This document shows, piece after piece, positions 46,160 through 58,165 of a DNA stretch of 64,000 bases. Every line of letters begins with the position of its first letter. The first letter of the stretch is position 1. The translations under genes were made by a program, and so were the position numbers. The notes below the pieces were generated by a model, which was not told the origin of the DNA, did not search any database, and saw only the letters and a list, made by a program, of their open reading frames with translations. The stretch comes from Datisca glomerata (Eukaryota; Streptophyta; Magnoliopsida; Cucurbitales; Datiscaceae), in NCBI GenBank assembly GCA_003255025.1, contig QANY01005049.1, forward strand, positions 62,001 through 126,000, written 5' to 3'.

Positions 46160-47200
46160 AATGTGCTTCTCGGTTGTATACTTTTAATGTAATCTTCTTC
46201 AAGCGAATGAGCATTTTTGCTAACGAATATTTTCTGGTCAGTCGTACTGTAGAAGATGTACCATTTGTTCCTTTAGGATATCCTACAAACATGCATAATT
46301 CTGAACGAATAGCCAACTTGCGTGTCTTCGATTTTAGAACATGTGTTGGACACCCCCATATTTTAAAATGGTTAATAGACGACTTTCATCCATACCATCT
46401 TTCATATGGTGTACCAGGCATCGTCTTCGACAGAATTTGGTTCAGAATATATGCCGCTGTTTCGAAGGCATATCCCTCAGAAGGAATCTGAGATGGATGA
46501 GTAACTCATCATGGATCTAACCATATCCATCAGAGTTTGATTCATTCTCTCTGGCACACCATTTTGTTTTGGCGTACCAGGTGCTGTAAGCTGAGAAAGA
46601 ATACTTTCTTTCTTAAGAAAGTCTTCGAACTCTTCTAACAAGTACTCTCCACCATGATCAGATCGTAGTATTTTAATTTATTTTTCTAATTGTTTTTCAA
46701 CCAAGGCCTTATACTCTTTGAACTTTTTAAAAGTTTTAGAATTTTGATACATTAGATAAATATGACCAAAACGTGAGTAGTCATCAGTGAAAGTTATGAA
46801 GTATTCATAACCGCCTCTTTCTTGGATATTCAATGGCTCATATCCATCACTATATATGTGTTCAAGGCATTGAGTGACTCTTTCACTTTTTGTTAAAAAA
46901 TGTCCCTTGGTCATTTTGCCTTTAATACATGATTCGGATGTGGGTAGTGATCTCACACTTAAAGTTGCAGAGGACAATCTTTCACAAGTCTTTTAATCCT
47001 ATCTAGGCTAATATGCCCAATGTGTGAGTACCACAAATAGGTTAGATCGGTTGAGTCATACTTCAACCTTTTACTATCCCTTTGTGAATCATTATTCACT
47101 TCAGTGTCACATATAATTGGAACTATTCGTTTTATGTGAAACAGTTTATTAAACATGCGTGCGACGGTAATTAAGCATTCATTTCTAAAAATACCAATAT
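46160..47200 (-). pseudogene. Copia-3 GAG-pre-integrase and integrase remnant
   Basis: On the minus strand, LTYLWYSHIGHISLDRIKRLVKD (47045-46975) is the pre-integrase domain. The zinc-binding SESCIKGKMTK is at 46935-46905. The core has RGGYEYFITFTDDYSRFGHIYLM (46820-46745); the first catalytic Asp lies in a degraded word at about 46850. The remainder down to 46160 is frameshifted. Confidence 0.9.
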
Positions 47201-47399
47201 CTTTATCAATGAATTTGAGATCAAATCTTTGCTAAATTAATTCACCAATAGAAATAAGATTCTTCCCATAAACTGGGATATAATAAACATCACGTAAAAT
47301 AATAAAATGTTTCTGAAAACATAATTTAAAAGTTCTCACAGATATGACCGATGCTAGTGCTCCATTACCCCAACGAAAGTTGTACTCATCATCGTCAAG

Positions 47400-48335
47400 C
47401 CTTCTGGCTTCCCTGAACCCCTATAGGGAGCAACAAATATGGTTATTAGCTGCAGAGTCTACAATCCAATAAAGATAAGAGTCAGCTACATAATAGGCCT
47501 CAATAACCATTACTATACCTTTAGATCCCAACCCTTTGAGATACTCTGGGCAGTTGTGTTTCCAATGACCAGAAGCTCCACAGTGATGACACTTGTCTTT
47601 TGACTTGTCTACTCTCACGGTGCTCTTGCCTTTGGCAGCTCTCGGCTTCTGCTTCTTCTCTTTCCCTGGACCTTTTCTCTATTTCTTTTTAGAGCCAGAG
47701 GTGGAAGGCTTTCTTTGGGTAAAGTTAGTCTCTCCAGACTTCCTCTTGCCCTTCAAAAACAGAGTCTCAGCAGCTTGTAGCTCCTTTATGAGCTCAAGAA
47801 GTGAGTACTTCAACTTATTTATCGAATAATTAAGCTTGAAGTTCTCAAATGTACTGGGAAAAGTCTATAGGATCATATCCACTTGAGTCTCACCATCAAC
47901 CTCAGTACTCATGATCTCCATCTCATTCAGATAACTTATGATCAACATCATATGTTCTTTGACAAGGGTTCCAGGTTCCATCCTACAATTCATGAATTTC
48001 TGTACAACTATCTTTCTGGCTTGACGACCCTGATCTCTGAATATTTTGGTGATGTTCAACATCATGTTAGCGAAAATCTCAAAGTTCTGATGTCGTTGTT
48101 GCAAAAATGCCAAGATGTAACATATGGAGATCTTATCAGAACATAGCCAAGAAGCATAAACATCCTTTTCTTCTTGAGTCAATTCATTAATCGGCTCAAG
48201 GGGACAAGGGGTAGTGAGTATGAACTTGTGATTTTTTACCGTCAGCACGATATAAAGATTTCATTTTCGATCAACATAATTTTCACCAGTAAATTTGTTC
48301 ACGTTAAGAATAGTTGAGAGAGGGGATACTGACAT
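47400..48335 (-). pseudogene. Copia-3 gag and start of protease
   Basis: An ATG at 48335 (minus) starts MSVSPLSTILNVNKFTGENY, typical of copia gag. The frame continues with few stops through RQARKIVVQKFMNCRMEPG and a Lys/Ser-rich hinge to an intact zinc knuckle CHHCGASGHWKHNC (47592-47551). The protease site at about 47465-47445 reads WIVDSAANNHIC, so the catalytic Asp-Ser-Gly is Asp-Ser-Ala. The element could not process its polyprotein. Confidence 0.9.
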
Positions 48336-49619
48336 GATTACTGAAAAAAATAAATAAAATGGTGTAAATAAATGCTCAATCTTTTAGGAAAGTATTTAAA
48401 AATCCATAAAAAAATATTTCATCCATGATGTTACGATAAAAAATGATAACTTGTCTCATCGAGAGATGAAGTCCAAACTATTTTATTATCGTATCGAGAC
48501 TCATCTTGTTTGGTTAATGCTCAAAGGTCTCCACACCAATAATTTTTGTCACCTTGGCCTTATTGACTAACCCCTAAGTGGGGATTCCAGTGTTCTTTAG
48601 CCTAAGTAGTTAACCAATACATTGACTCATAAAAGTTGCTATAAACTAACAATTTGTCTATGGGACGACCCTGTCCCACCACTTCCTTTAGAAGTCTTAG
48701 CTTTTCAAGCAATTCGATGAAGTTTACGTTGGAGACCTTGGGAACGTTTCAACATAAATAACCCTCCTACTTAGTTTTTGAAAAAGAAAACTTTGGATTT
48801 TTTGTTTTTCTCAAAACATAACTTTTATTAATTTAAAACGTGATGAAATTTATAAATACTTTATTTAATTTTAAATCAAAATTTTAAATCATAATCATTA
48901 TAAATTCTGCATTGTAATTAAATTATAACCATTATAATTAATCTACAATAATGTATGTGCATGCTACATGATAATTTGATATTGACATATCCCAAGTTCT
49001 ATATGACATGTTATATGATGATGTACGATTAAATTAAATCATACAATTAAAATTAATTCCCTATCGGCTTATTTCTAATTATAACTAAAAAAGAATAATA
49101 AATTATAAATTAATTTACAAGTCTTCATGGCGTCTGTAATTGTCTATTTATCATTCAGGTTGTTCCACTACATTGTAACTCTTTAAAAAAGTTTATTCCC
49201 ATTTTAAAATCAAATTTCAAATTAAAATTCAATTTCAAATTCAAATTCAAATTTCACATTTCAAATTTCAATTTCAAATTTCAATTTCAAATTTGAAAAT
49301 TCAAAATTCAAATTTTAAAAATTCAAAATTTAAATTTTGATTAATTGACTTTAGGTAAAAGAAAACTATTTTCTTAATTAAATAATCTCATTAATTATCC
49401 TCTTTCTTTTTCTTAGAAAATAAAATATAAAAATATAACATTGATAACTATCTTTTAAATTCAAAATTCAAAAGATAAAAAGATAATATAGATAATTATC
49501 TTTGAATTTAAAATAATCTTTTATCTGTTAACAATTTAAAATTCAAAATTTAAATTTTAAACGATAAAAAATAGGATAATAGTTACCGCGAAACATCACA
49601 TTGTTGGTTGGTTTTAAAA

Positions 49620-51482
49620 TGGGATCGGTTGATTTTAAAACTAATTAAAAATAAGTTTGAACCATGAACGGTTCGTGGGCGGAATATACTTTTTTTTTCT
49701 AATTAACTTATTTAATCAAATTAAATAACTTAAAATCAAATAACGTACGATTATGCACATACGACATTAAACGAGAAAATAAGGTTAGAAATAATTTTTC
49801 ACCTATATTTTGTATCTCAGAATTTCTGAACTGAAGGAATTTCTTCGAGCGTTCTTCGAGTTCTTCAAGTTTCGGGATCCGAATCACGCACTTGAACTCC
49901 AAGAACGATATGTGAATTTTGTTCATTAACCACCCGTTAATTTTAGAAATATATTTCACGAGAATTTTGTGTAGGAATTTGAGTGTGGGCTCTCAAAACG
50001 TTTTTCTCCTTTTGCTTTGTTAACAAGCAACTCCATCTTATCCCATATCTATCTGCAATCAGATTGCTATTAGATATTGATAAAATGTGATTTTTGATAT
50101 TTATAAATATACCCATATATTTTTAAATTTCCAAAAATTCACCTTATATATTCATAATTGTCGAAAATTATAATATTTCCTAGAGTTTAAGTTGTATCAA
50201 GATTCATCAATCTAATTGATAAATTAATTGATCATCATCAATTAATTTATTAATTTATTTTTTATTTACTAATTATCCAATAATTAGAAAATCTTAAATT
50301 AATTAATTTCAATACATATAATCACACTTAACTAATTAAGTGACATCATGACCCATCACATATAGGTGTAGGAATATCCTTTGACACCAAAACACATTTG
50401 GATTCAATTTACTTTGTTTCTCTATTCCTATTTTCATGAGCTATTCCTGAGACTGAATGGACCCACATGAACAAAGCTAAGGATTTAAATACCCGATGAA
50501 TTTATTTTCATAAATTCCCGACCTAATTAATCCTGACATCGTATGACTTCACTATAGGTCCGATGCCGAATCAACTCTCGATTCATGCGCGCTACATTTT
50601 CTGTTGGTGTAAATAAAATATTTTATTTTCACGGTCGACAGAATATTTTAAAATAATACCCAAAGTGAATATTAGTAACAAGAGCAGATTATAAAATTAC
50701 CGTTTTACCAATCTTGTTATTATTTTCTTCACTCCTTTATTGACTGTGAATAAGAAAGACGTAATAGTGAATTGTCTTGTACAATTTACAAGTCTTAATC
50801 AATGACTCAATTCATTGAATACCTGGCCAAGTTAATTTATTCACACACTCATCAATAAAGCATGTGGTGATATTGTTATTTTCACAATTGAACCACGAAT
50901 TTCCATATATGTATATCACGTAACTCCAACTTAATTGAATTACAATCCCAACAGCCGAGGTATTGCCCGCCAATTTGAAATCACTCATTTGTCATATCAA
51001 ATATTGTAACTATCTAAGTCAAGCTACGTATTCACCTCAAGATTAAGATAATTATGAAATTACCCTTAAGGTGTAACAATTAGATTTAAAGCTTGCTAAA
51101 CGGTTTTGGGCTCTAAACTAATTTGTTACCGGTCTATTCAAGATGTTCATAACATGTCTAGGTTAACCGTTTGAGTCTCCACTCCCATACCCCGAGACTG
51201 GTTTTCATTGGTTCAACCTAACAGTTGAAATCGGATTCGATTTCTCAATCGATCTTAAGACTACGAATATCGTTCTGAACTTTCTCAGAAGAGTTCGTCT
51301 GGAGACGTCTCTGTCTTCACTCTTTGTTCGTTGATGAAAGTTCCAGGACTTGAGTAATTTATAAACACACTTTAATTTAAAATAAAATTTTTAATTTATT
51401 CATAAGAATTCAATAATACTAATGTCTGAGAAATAACTAAATATATTTTCAGTACACGCTACTTTATGGACATATTCCAACG
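49620..51482 (-). repeat. Copia-3 5' LTR
   Basis: 1863 bases. Its outer end is CAACG rather than CAACA. No standard initiator-Met primer site was found just inside it. The flanking 49190-49570 is a low-complexity stretch of AAATTC, AAATTT and TTCAAA words. Confidence 0.9.
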
Positions 51483-51771
51483 AGAGATATGTCGCTAAAA
51501 AGTTTATTGTCCTGACAGTTAAAGAAGCTATAACGACAGATATAAATCATAGTGTAAAGTTTACAGAGATGGTTTTAGTAAACCGTCTCTTAAGACCTCT
51601 ATTCCACAAGGTATAACGACGATAAAAGAACCCTCATATACAAATTCTATTATGAAAGTTATTTTAACCGTTGTACTAACTATGGCTGTATGTTTCAGAA
51701 AATCATTCTATTGCGAAGTTGTTACAACCGTTGGAATATAACCTTCCCGATATTACTTTTTCCTTGCAGTG

Positions 51772-53458
51772 ACCGGAGTGTTGATGAAGGAAACTCTATC
51801 ATGATATGACACATTAATCCCTAAACATAACATTTTTTATTACAGTGACTTCTGCTGGGAAAAATGTTAGGCTGATCCATAATGCAATTCCATTACCAAG
51901 AAGATTAATTTTAGACAATATGTGACCTACTAGTTATTTTTGGTTTTAAATCAGGGATATTCTAATATTATTATATCAAGGCATAAATCTATAGTACGAT
52001 TTTGGTGCCATGTATCCTAAGGAGATGAAGGTTTAAGAAAGATTCTTATGTATTGTACTTCACCCTTTACTTAGAATTGCAATTTACAAAAATATATACA
52101 TGAAGAAAAGAGCCAAATTAGGAAAGGTTTTACTCTATACCAACAGCTAGCTAGAAAAAAAGCCAAATTAGGAAAGGTTTTACTCTATACCAACAGCTAG
52201 CTAGAAAAAATATGTATGGTGTAAGAATGAACCACTGCCAAAAAGTAAGAGTAATTCTAAAAAGTAAGAGTAACTGATAACCAATCCATTTATTCGTTAC
52301 TCATAGTTGTTGTTAGAGGTGGGCCGGTGGCTCAAGCCTTATATGCTGCTTGGGCAGCCGTCGATCCCCTACATGGTTATCCTGAATAAAGAAATGGTCA
52401 TAATCAAAATTGAATGTATAACTGTTATCTACACAATATTAATGCACAAAGAGAAGAGTGGAAGTAATTTTGGGAACACGAGGAGAGTTTTATTCAAAAG
52501 AAAGGTGTGAGAGTTAGTAGGGAGATTACCACAAGAATAATGGTTAGTGGTTGACCACCAACTGCAAAATTGTCCTCACCATTGTATTCTCCAGTCAATA
52601 AAATTTGTAAAAGTGCTTATGTAAGGTGTGCACACACCCTTTATCTGACAGCCAAGTGGTAATATTCTCTGAGGCAACATGAGGAGTAAATGCACTTGCC
52701 ATTGTCGCCAATTGTGTTGGAGGATGGCTCTCTTGATAAGCATTATACATCTTATAATAGCAACTATGGCACTATGACCGAGCGTGTTGCTTATTTGACA
52801 CGCTGATCGAGGAAAATAATACTAGTTTCCATAATATCAGAAGAAGACCCACATATGCCATAATTTGTCATGTTTAAAATAAAAGAGTTACTAATATTAT
52901 ACCTCTCTCCCTATTAACAAAGATTATGTCTGAGTCATAGCTGCCTCCACCTCGAATGAAGTTGTGCCTATCGAACAATCATTACTGTCAAAATCATTAC
53001 TGAACAATTTACACAGTTTAAAACTTAGGATCCTATCTTTTATTTTGTCCTATTGAACAATCATAACTGTCAAAATCTTTGACAGAAACTTCACAAAGCC
53101 CTGCATGGCAAGATGCTTGCATACTGGCCTATCCGTTCTCACCATCTCACTCCTAATGCATCACACATACAGCTTACATCATTATTCTTGCAACACAACA
53201 TAAGTTATGCATGTCATCTTATGTTTACTGTCAAGGACACACGTGCAGCATTAATTGGCTGAGTGAAAATCTTTCTCAGATAATTACCTTACTCTAGAAT
53301 ACTTCTTCTATCTTATTTTGTCATGTAGTGTAACTGAATTATTCATGTTTTATTCTTTCACAACTGCCTATTTATAAAGGCAAAATCATCGAGCCATCGT
53401 TAATAAGAAATATAGCAGAAAACTTGAAATCCTTTTTAGCCTTTTTAATGACCTAATT
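51772..53458. other. Non-coding stretch, partly LTR of the next copia
   Basis: It holds a perfect 50-bp tandem duplication at 52111-52210 and a short repeat of AAAAAGTAAGAGTAA (about 52239 and 52258). Toward the right, CTATTTATAAAGGC (about 53369) and the primer site at 53459 suggest that at least the last 100-500 bases are a copia 5' LTR whose start was not located. Confidence 0.5.
52111..52210. repeat. 50-bp perfect tandem duplication
   Basis: 52111-52160 and 52161-52210 are identical by eye (AGCCAAATTAGGAAAGG onward, ending CTAGAAAAAA). Confidence 0.97.
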
Positions 53459-53470
53459 TGGTATCAGAGC
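53459..53470 (+). promoter_or_regulatory. Copia-4 primer binding site
   Basis: TGGTATCAGAGC, the same initiator-Met tRNA primer site as in Copia-1, lies 20 bases before a gag start codon. Confidence 0.9.
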
Positions 53471-53490
53471 TAGCTTTTTAAACTGCATCA

Positions 53491-54030
53491 ATGGATACTG
53501 TTTCTACTATTGAATCCACCACCATCCATGCAACTGCACCAGCAAAAATAAACAGCACATCTGAAAGTATCAAGCACCATTCCTTTAGCAAACAATCTTC
53601 CCAATTCTGAAAATAATCCTCTATCATTGCCAAGCATGCTCACCTTCTATATTTGTTTTGACAGGAATAATTATGTCTTTTGGAAGTCACAAATTTTGTC
53701 AATTGTACTAGCCTATGAGTTAGAGCCTTATCTATTAGGACTGATTCATATCCTTGATGAATTTTTTAAAACTTCCATGATCAAATCGGAGCTACCACTA
53801 ACTAAACAACACCAATTACTGGGTCACCCTTTATTTTGAACCCTGCCTATATCAATTTGAGAAGAATTGACCAACATCTTATGAGCTGACTTCTTTCTTC
53901 CATTATAGAGACCATGTTAGGCTATGTAGTTAGGTGCTTAACCTTTCATGAGGTTTGGAGAGCTTTGGAACAATTTTCACTACATAATCAAAGGCAAGGA
54001 CAACTTAACTCAGATTTCAACTTCAGAGAA
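53491..54030 (+). pseudogene. Copia-4 gag N-terminal remnant
   Basis: From ATG 53491 the sequence reads MDTVSTIESTTIHATA and then a UBN2-like gag region: FDRNNYVFWKSQILSIVLAYELEPYL (53651-53735), LNPAYINLRRIDQHLMS (about 53839-53890) and VVRCLTFHEVWRALEQF (53928-53980). Stops and frameshifts break it. It ends where the 45-bp array begins, and no downstream pol was found, so the element is truncated. Confidence 0.85.
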
Positions 54031-54325
54031 TGATTGATTTTATATGTGAAATATTTTGGTGAAGCCCTCCAAGAATGATTGATTTTGTACGTGAAATATT
54101 TTAGTGAACCTCTCCAAGAATGATTCATTTTGTACGTGATATATTTTTGTGAATCCCTCCAAGAATGATTTATTTTGTACGTGAAATATTTTGGTGAACC
54201 CCTGCAAGAATGATTGATTTTATACGTAAAATATTTTGGTGAACCCCTCCAAGAATGATTAACTTTTGTACCTGAAATATTTTGGTGAACCTCTCCAAGA
54301 TAATAATTCTTGGAGGAGTTCACCA
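54026..54325. repeat. 45-bp tandem repeat array with a terminal hairpin
   Basis: TGATT landmarks fall at 54031, 54076, 54121, 54166, 54211 and 54256, an exact 45-base step, six units. The period is 15 codons, so the minus strand keeps an open frame (54350-53988) repeating SWRGSPKYFTYKINH with small changes. The frame has no ATG at its left limit other than a non-standard start and no known domain. The last unit is followed by part of the unit in reverse, giving a stem of GGTGAAC...CCAAGA against TCTTGG...GTTCACC at 54284-54324. Confidence 0.9.
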
Positions 54326-55714
54326 AATACGTACAACCTAATCGCCACACCTAATAGGCAAATCACCAATTTTTAGCCCCTAAACGACATCCTGAAGGTG
54401 CTAATCGTATCATCAAAGGCAAGTGATAGTTTTATGCCTCCAATCGCTTGTTTCATTCCTAAACGCCATGTATAAATAAGCGATCACTAGTCTCCTTCCC
54501 ATTCGCCAATTTTTTGGGCCTAATCACCATTTATATGGCTTTAATCACCATTTATCACAATCAACCGTACAGTTGATATTTTATAATTATTTACCGTACA
54601 CCAAGAAAATCATCAATAAAAATCGAAAAAAATCATTATTTCAATGTAAACATTCATTATACTTACTTATAACATGAAATTAGATTGGATTAATTAAGAA
54701 TTCTCTATACAATTGAACGCTTATTCATAAACTTGTTAAAAGTTGTCATTGATAATGTTGTTGTGCTTTTGTGACATACATTGAGTGAGATGAGTTTTCA
54801 CCATAAATGATTGTAGGTCGTGATGTTATGATGGTCGGTAAATCATATTTATCGATTTAACGAACAATTATAACCATCAAGGTAAATTCTATGTATCTAT
54901 AAATCAAACATATCCGTTAAAAGTTTGAAATTGAATATTGAATCTTGAATTTAACCTTTTATTTTATAAATTATAACCCCATAAATTTTGGAAGCAACCT
55001 ATTTATGTTTTAATGCTTAATCATATAAAAACCCTAAAAATTAAAAGAGATGAGACCCGAAAGTACTTAATACCAGGCCTCTGAAAGTACTTAAAACATA
55101 TTTTTTGGACCTGAAACCCGTCGCACATGTAGATCTCTAAATAAATTTCAATTTGATATCTCACGACCCACGTGGTTTCACTTGAGTCAAAAGTAACGAC
55201 CTCCAAAATTTGACTTGCACATGCCACGATCCAATAGGGAGTATTGGGGGCAAACACCTGTTACCATGGCGTTTGGGGCCCAAACGACAGTTTTAAATGG
55301 TGACTTGCCATGTAATGATGGCGTTTAGGTCCTCATTGTCGTGTTTAGCCCTACTTGGTTTGATACACTTATTTATTCTCATGCACTTAGTTATAATTTC
55401 ACACTTAAACATATATATTAATTTAACATAATTATGTTTTTCATGTACTTGTAAATTCTAGATCTCTCTCTCCCTATCATAAAATTATGCCTTGCATTTA
55501 TCTTTTTCTCACACTTAATAAATTCATCAACACGTAAAAAATTTAATTCTAATTCTCTTTAAGAAAAATATCCTTCATTAATAAAACTTTCTTGCTATTT
55601 TTCAATGACTATTTTTAGCTGCATCATTTTTACCCTCAAGATCAAGGTGCAATGCATTTCTCATCTTCGATGTACTCTTCGTAGAGAACCTTCCATTTCT
55701 TTAAGCTATATCTG

Positions 55715-55715
<1 letters not shown>
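54326..55715. other. Non-coding stretch
   Basis: Words such as CTAATCGCCA and CTAAACGACA recur near 54340-54540, and related GCGTTTGGG and GCGTTTAGG words appear in reverse at 55265-55345, hinting at the two ends of an unidentified element. No coding frame is supported. Confidence 0.4.
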
Positions 55716-55759
<44 letters not shown>

Positions 55760-55760
55760 N
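55716..55760. repeat. TA microsatellite ending in an undetermined base
   Basis: A pure (AT)n run of about 44 bases ends in a single N at 55760, the only ambiguous base in the window. The true repeat length is therefore uncertain. Confidence 0.95.
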
Positions 55761-55819
55761 ATACCATATTTATAAAGGCTCTTCCATTTCTTAGTTATTT
55801 TCAGATATTTAACGATTAT

Positions 55820-56085
55820 ACACACTTAGTAATTTTTATACATAGTCATTTTCACTCACTTAGAAATTCTCACATGCTTATTTCTTTTCAAACACTTAGT
55901 TATTTTCACACATTTAACCATTTTCATATCCTTAACTATTTTCACACACCTGGTCATTTTCATGTACTTAGTCATTTCACACACTTGTTCATTACATATA
56001 GTTTGTCATTTTTATACACTTAACTATTTTCACACTCTTACTCATTTTCACACATTCGGTCATTTTCATACACTTAGCCAAAAAA
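55820..56085. repeat. Degenerate repeat of about 23 bp (CACTTAGTCATTTTCACA)
   Basis: CATTTTCACACACTTAG and close variants recur roughly every 20-27 bases about ten times. No frame is open through it. Confidence 0.75.
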
Positions 56086-57302
56086 AAATTTCCCATTTAG
56101 AAAAAAAAACTTCTCATTCATTAGTAAAATAGCCTATTCAAAATATTTTACATCTCAGAGGGTATGATACAACATTGCTACAATGTTTTTAGTAATTGCT
56201 TTAGCTGCATCGTTTTACCCTCAATATCAAGTTGAGATGCGTTTCTCATTTATAATCCCCATTCTTCAAAAGTGAGAGTTTCTCCTCTAGACATGCCCAT
56301 GCCTTAGATCTATTAAAAGTTCTAGGCCCATAGCCATACTAATCAACCTCCAATGGCTCTACATCACCTGTAGATGAAAAACAAGAAAATAAAGAACAAC
56401 AAGAAGAAAGGTCACCCACTAATATTGGTTGAGAATTCCAGGGACAATAAGCGTGACATTCAAGTATCTTGCAATTGTAACCATCTCGTAAACTCTCTTA
56501 TGTGTGAGAACAAAAGTATGAATTAAATATTTCATTAGCAATTGCAACCATGTCACAAGTCTAGCGACAGTTTAGTGCTTTCAGAAACACTCAATTTTAA
56601 TAAGAGTTCTTCTTCCATTAAAGATCTGAAATCAGTATGTAAATGAAAATTACTCAAAAATAGCTTGAAATTGCAACTAGCAACAAGATGCTCATACCAA
56701 TGTATTATAAGACACAAGACACGAAAAATGTGATTTTGCATAGATGATTAACAAAATTAAGATGTGTTCAATGCAACAGTGCGCAACATAACATGTATAA
56801 AGAACATGGAGAAAAGTGAGAAGAATTATCGGCTTGCGTCCAACTGCAAGTTATACTCACAAATCCATAAATTCATTCGCTATTATTTACATAAGCAAAC
56901 TACTTAACACATTAGTGGTCAAAGCATTTATAGTGTTTCAAAACAAGTAAGTTTCTTCGGTAGTAATTTGCATTATCATAAACACATATGGTACATCAAA
57001 TTTGATAAGTAAATCAATGAACAAAGAGGCACTTAGAGAGATTTACAAGCCTTTACCAAAGAGACACTAATGGGCTTTGGTTGTTCTGCAACGTAGGCAA
57101 CATCTCTGTCAGATTATAAGCTGGTGGTTCCAGACAATTAGAACACATAAGAGGAGAGGGTCAAGAAAGATGCACAATATGTAAAACCATAATATTTAAA
57201 CTTTGATTCCATTTATGAAACTCAAATAAACATAATTAAACACTCTAAATACTGTTAAAAGACAGAATTCTAAAATATCTTACATATGAGTAATGTCTAT
57301 CC
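56086..57302. other. Non-coding stretch left of the gene-fragment cluster
   Basis: 56203-56250 repeats text also found at 55615-55660 (TTAGCTGCATC, TTTTACCCTCAA, ATGC, TTTCTCAT). On the minus strand an acceptor-like CAG at about 56635 precedes a 24-codon frame (SLMEEELLLKLSVSESTKLS) ending at 56567, which could be another captured exon. No product is recognised. Confidence 0.35.
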
Positions 57303-57617
57303 TCTTTGGCTTTCTGACACAAAAATTTCTGCTTTTATCTCTACCATGGTTGCATTAGAAACATGTGTTCCAGATTTATTCACCACCTTCCCATCTACGA
57401 ATACTTTGCCTGCACCAACAGATGACCAATGTATTATAAAGAAGACTTTAACGTAAAGCAATCCACAATTATCAATTAGCTCAGTGGACCGAATGTGCAT
57501 AAATACTTATTCATCTATAGTTTTATACATGTTACCTTGTAATAACCATGATTGTATAAAGGTTCGGCTGTATTGCTGGAACCTTTTGAGACATATCTCA
57601 TCCAACCACCTTTTCAT
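57303..57617 (-). pseudogene. TlyA-type (hemolysin-like) rRNA methyltransferase fragment, S4 domain, two exons
   Basis: On the minus strand, exon 57617-57536 reads KRWLDEICLKRFQQYSRTF then IQSWLLQG. A 126-base intron with GT (57535) and AG (57410) follows, and exon 57409-57303 reads KVFVDGKVVNKSGTHVS then NATMVEIKAEI. Splicing gives a continuous S4 RNA-binding domain start of the TlyA/FtsJ-like methyltransferase family, which also exists in plants. The residues after AEI do not continue the family, and the methyltransferase domain was not found down to 56100. It is a gene fragment with its intron kept, so it was copied as DNA, not from mRNA. Confidence 0.82.
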
Positions 57618-57886
57618 GGTAATATAAAATTTAAGAATAGATTTACAGAGACTTACATAAACAAAAATCAAAGCAAAACATACAAAGACAAAGCAAAGCC
57701 TAAAAATCAAACCAAAACATAGAAAAATAAAGCAAACAAGACATATAAAAAAATTAGATGTGTACCCATCCCATATCCGGTTTCTCCTATGAGGGAATGA
57801 TAAACCTACAAACCAAAACCACCTCATAAAGATTACACAATCACATAAGGCAATCTAAACTTCAGCAGAGTAATTTTAACAAATAC

Positions 57887-58165
57887 CTTATAGGCAATCA
57901 CAATTTTCTACCTCTTTTCGAGCTACAACAAGCATGGAATCAATAAGATAAACACCTTGGGTGTAATACCCTTTAGCCTAGTTGTTTCCGGCACCAGAAT
58001 GGCCAAAAACAAAATTATCAAGCCTAAAGATCTGACCATAAGGACCAGATCTAAGACTATCCATGGTACTAGGTTCAAGATACATGAGAACAGTGAGGAA
58101 CAAACCTCCTACCACTTGTTTCATTGTAGTAGACATTAATCCTCTCAAGCTGTACATAAGAATCA
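57887..58165 (-). pseudogene. Beta-tubulin exon 1 fragment
   Basis: The minus strand reads [12 protein letters not shown] from 58165. After a frameshift it continues with [18 protein letters not shown] and [13 protein letters not shown] (about 58085-57978), and then AKGYYTQGVYLIDSMLVVARK and CDCL to 57887, where the sequence meets GT of a splice donor as in plant beta-tubulin genes. The first roughly 45 residues of tubulin are missing. There is an in-frame stop after GAGNN and another near the exon end. Tubulin forms microtubules; this piece cannot. It is followed by an intron-like T-rich stretch (57620-57885), then by the TlyA fragment. Confidence 0.9.

Larger units (their letters stand above)
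42659..51482 (-). mobile_element. Copia-3: Ty1/copia element with about 1.85-kb LTRs
   Basis: The LTRs are at 42659-44481 and 49620-51482, both starting TGG(A/G)A(A/C)CGG-like text on the plus strand and ending CATATTCCAAC. On the minus strand the order is gag, protease, integrase, reverse transcriptase, RNase H, and purine tract AGTGGGAGA (44482-44490). The total is 8.8 kb. It sits within the CACTA-like element. AGAGAT is shared next to both outer LTR ends, but a clean 5-bp duplication is not seen. Damage is moderate: fewer stops than in Copia-1. Confidence 0.93.
42509..51771. mobile_element. CACTA-like element split by Copia-3
   Basis: The left end is CACTACAAGAGAAACTATACCGACGG; the right end, read in reverse, is CACTGCAAGGAAAAAGTAATATCGGG. 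The ends are imperfect inverted repeats. The subterminal word ACCGTTG recurs near both ends (about 42571, 51666 and 51728), as is usual for CACTA elements. Without Copia-3 only about 440 bases remain (42509-42658 and 51483-51771), so it is a short non-autonomous or heavily deleted copy. The three bases outside (AAT and ACC) do not match, so a target duplication is not confirmed. Confidence 0.62.

Noticed and set aside
49190..49570. AAATTC/AAATTT-rich tract that could be taken for a satellite
   Set aside because: No fixed period; low-complexity filler between Copia-3 gag and its 5' LTR.
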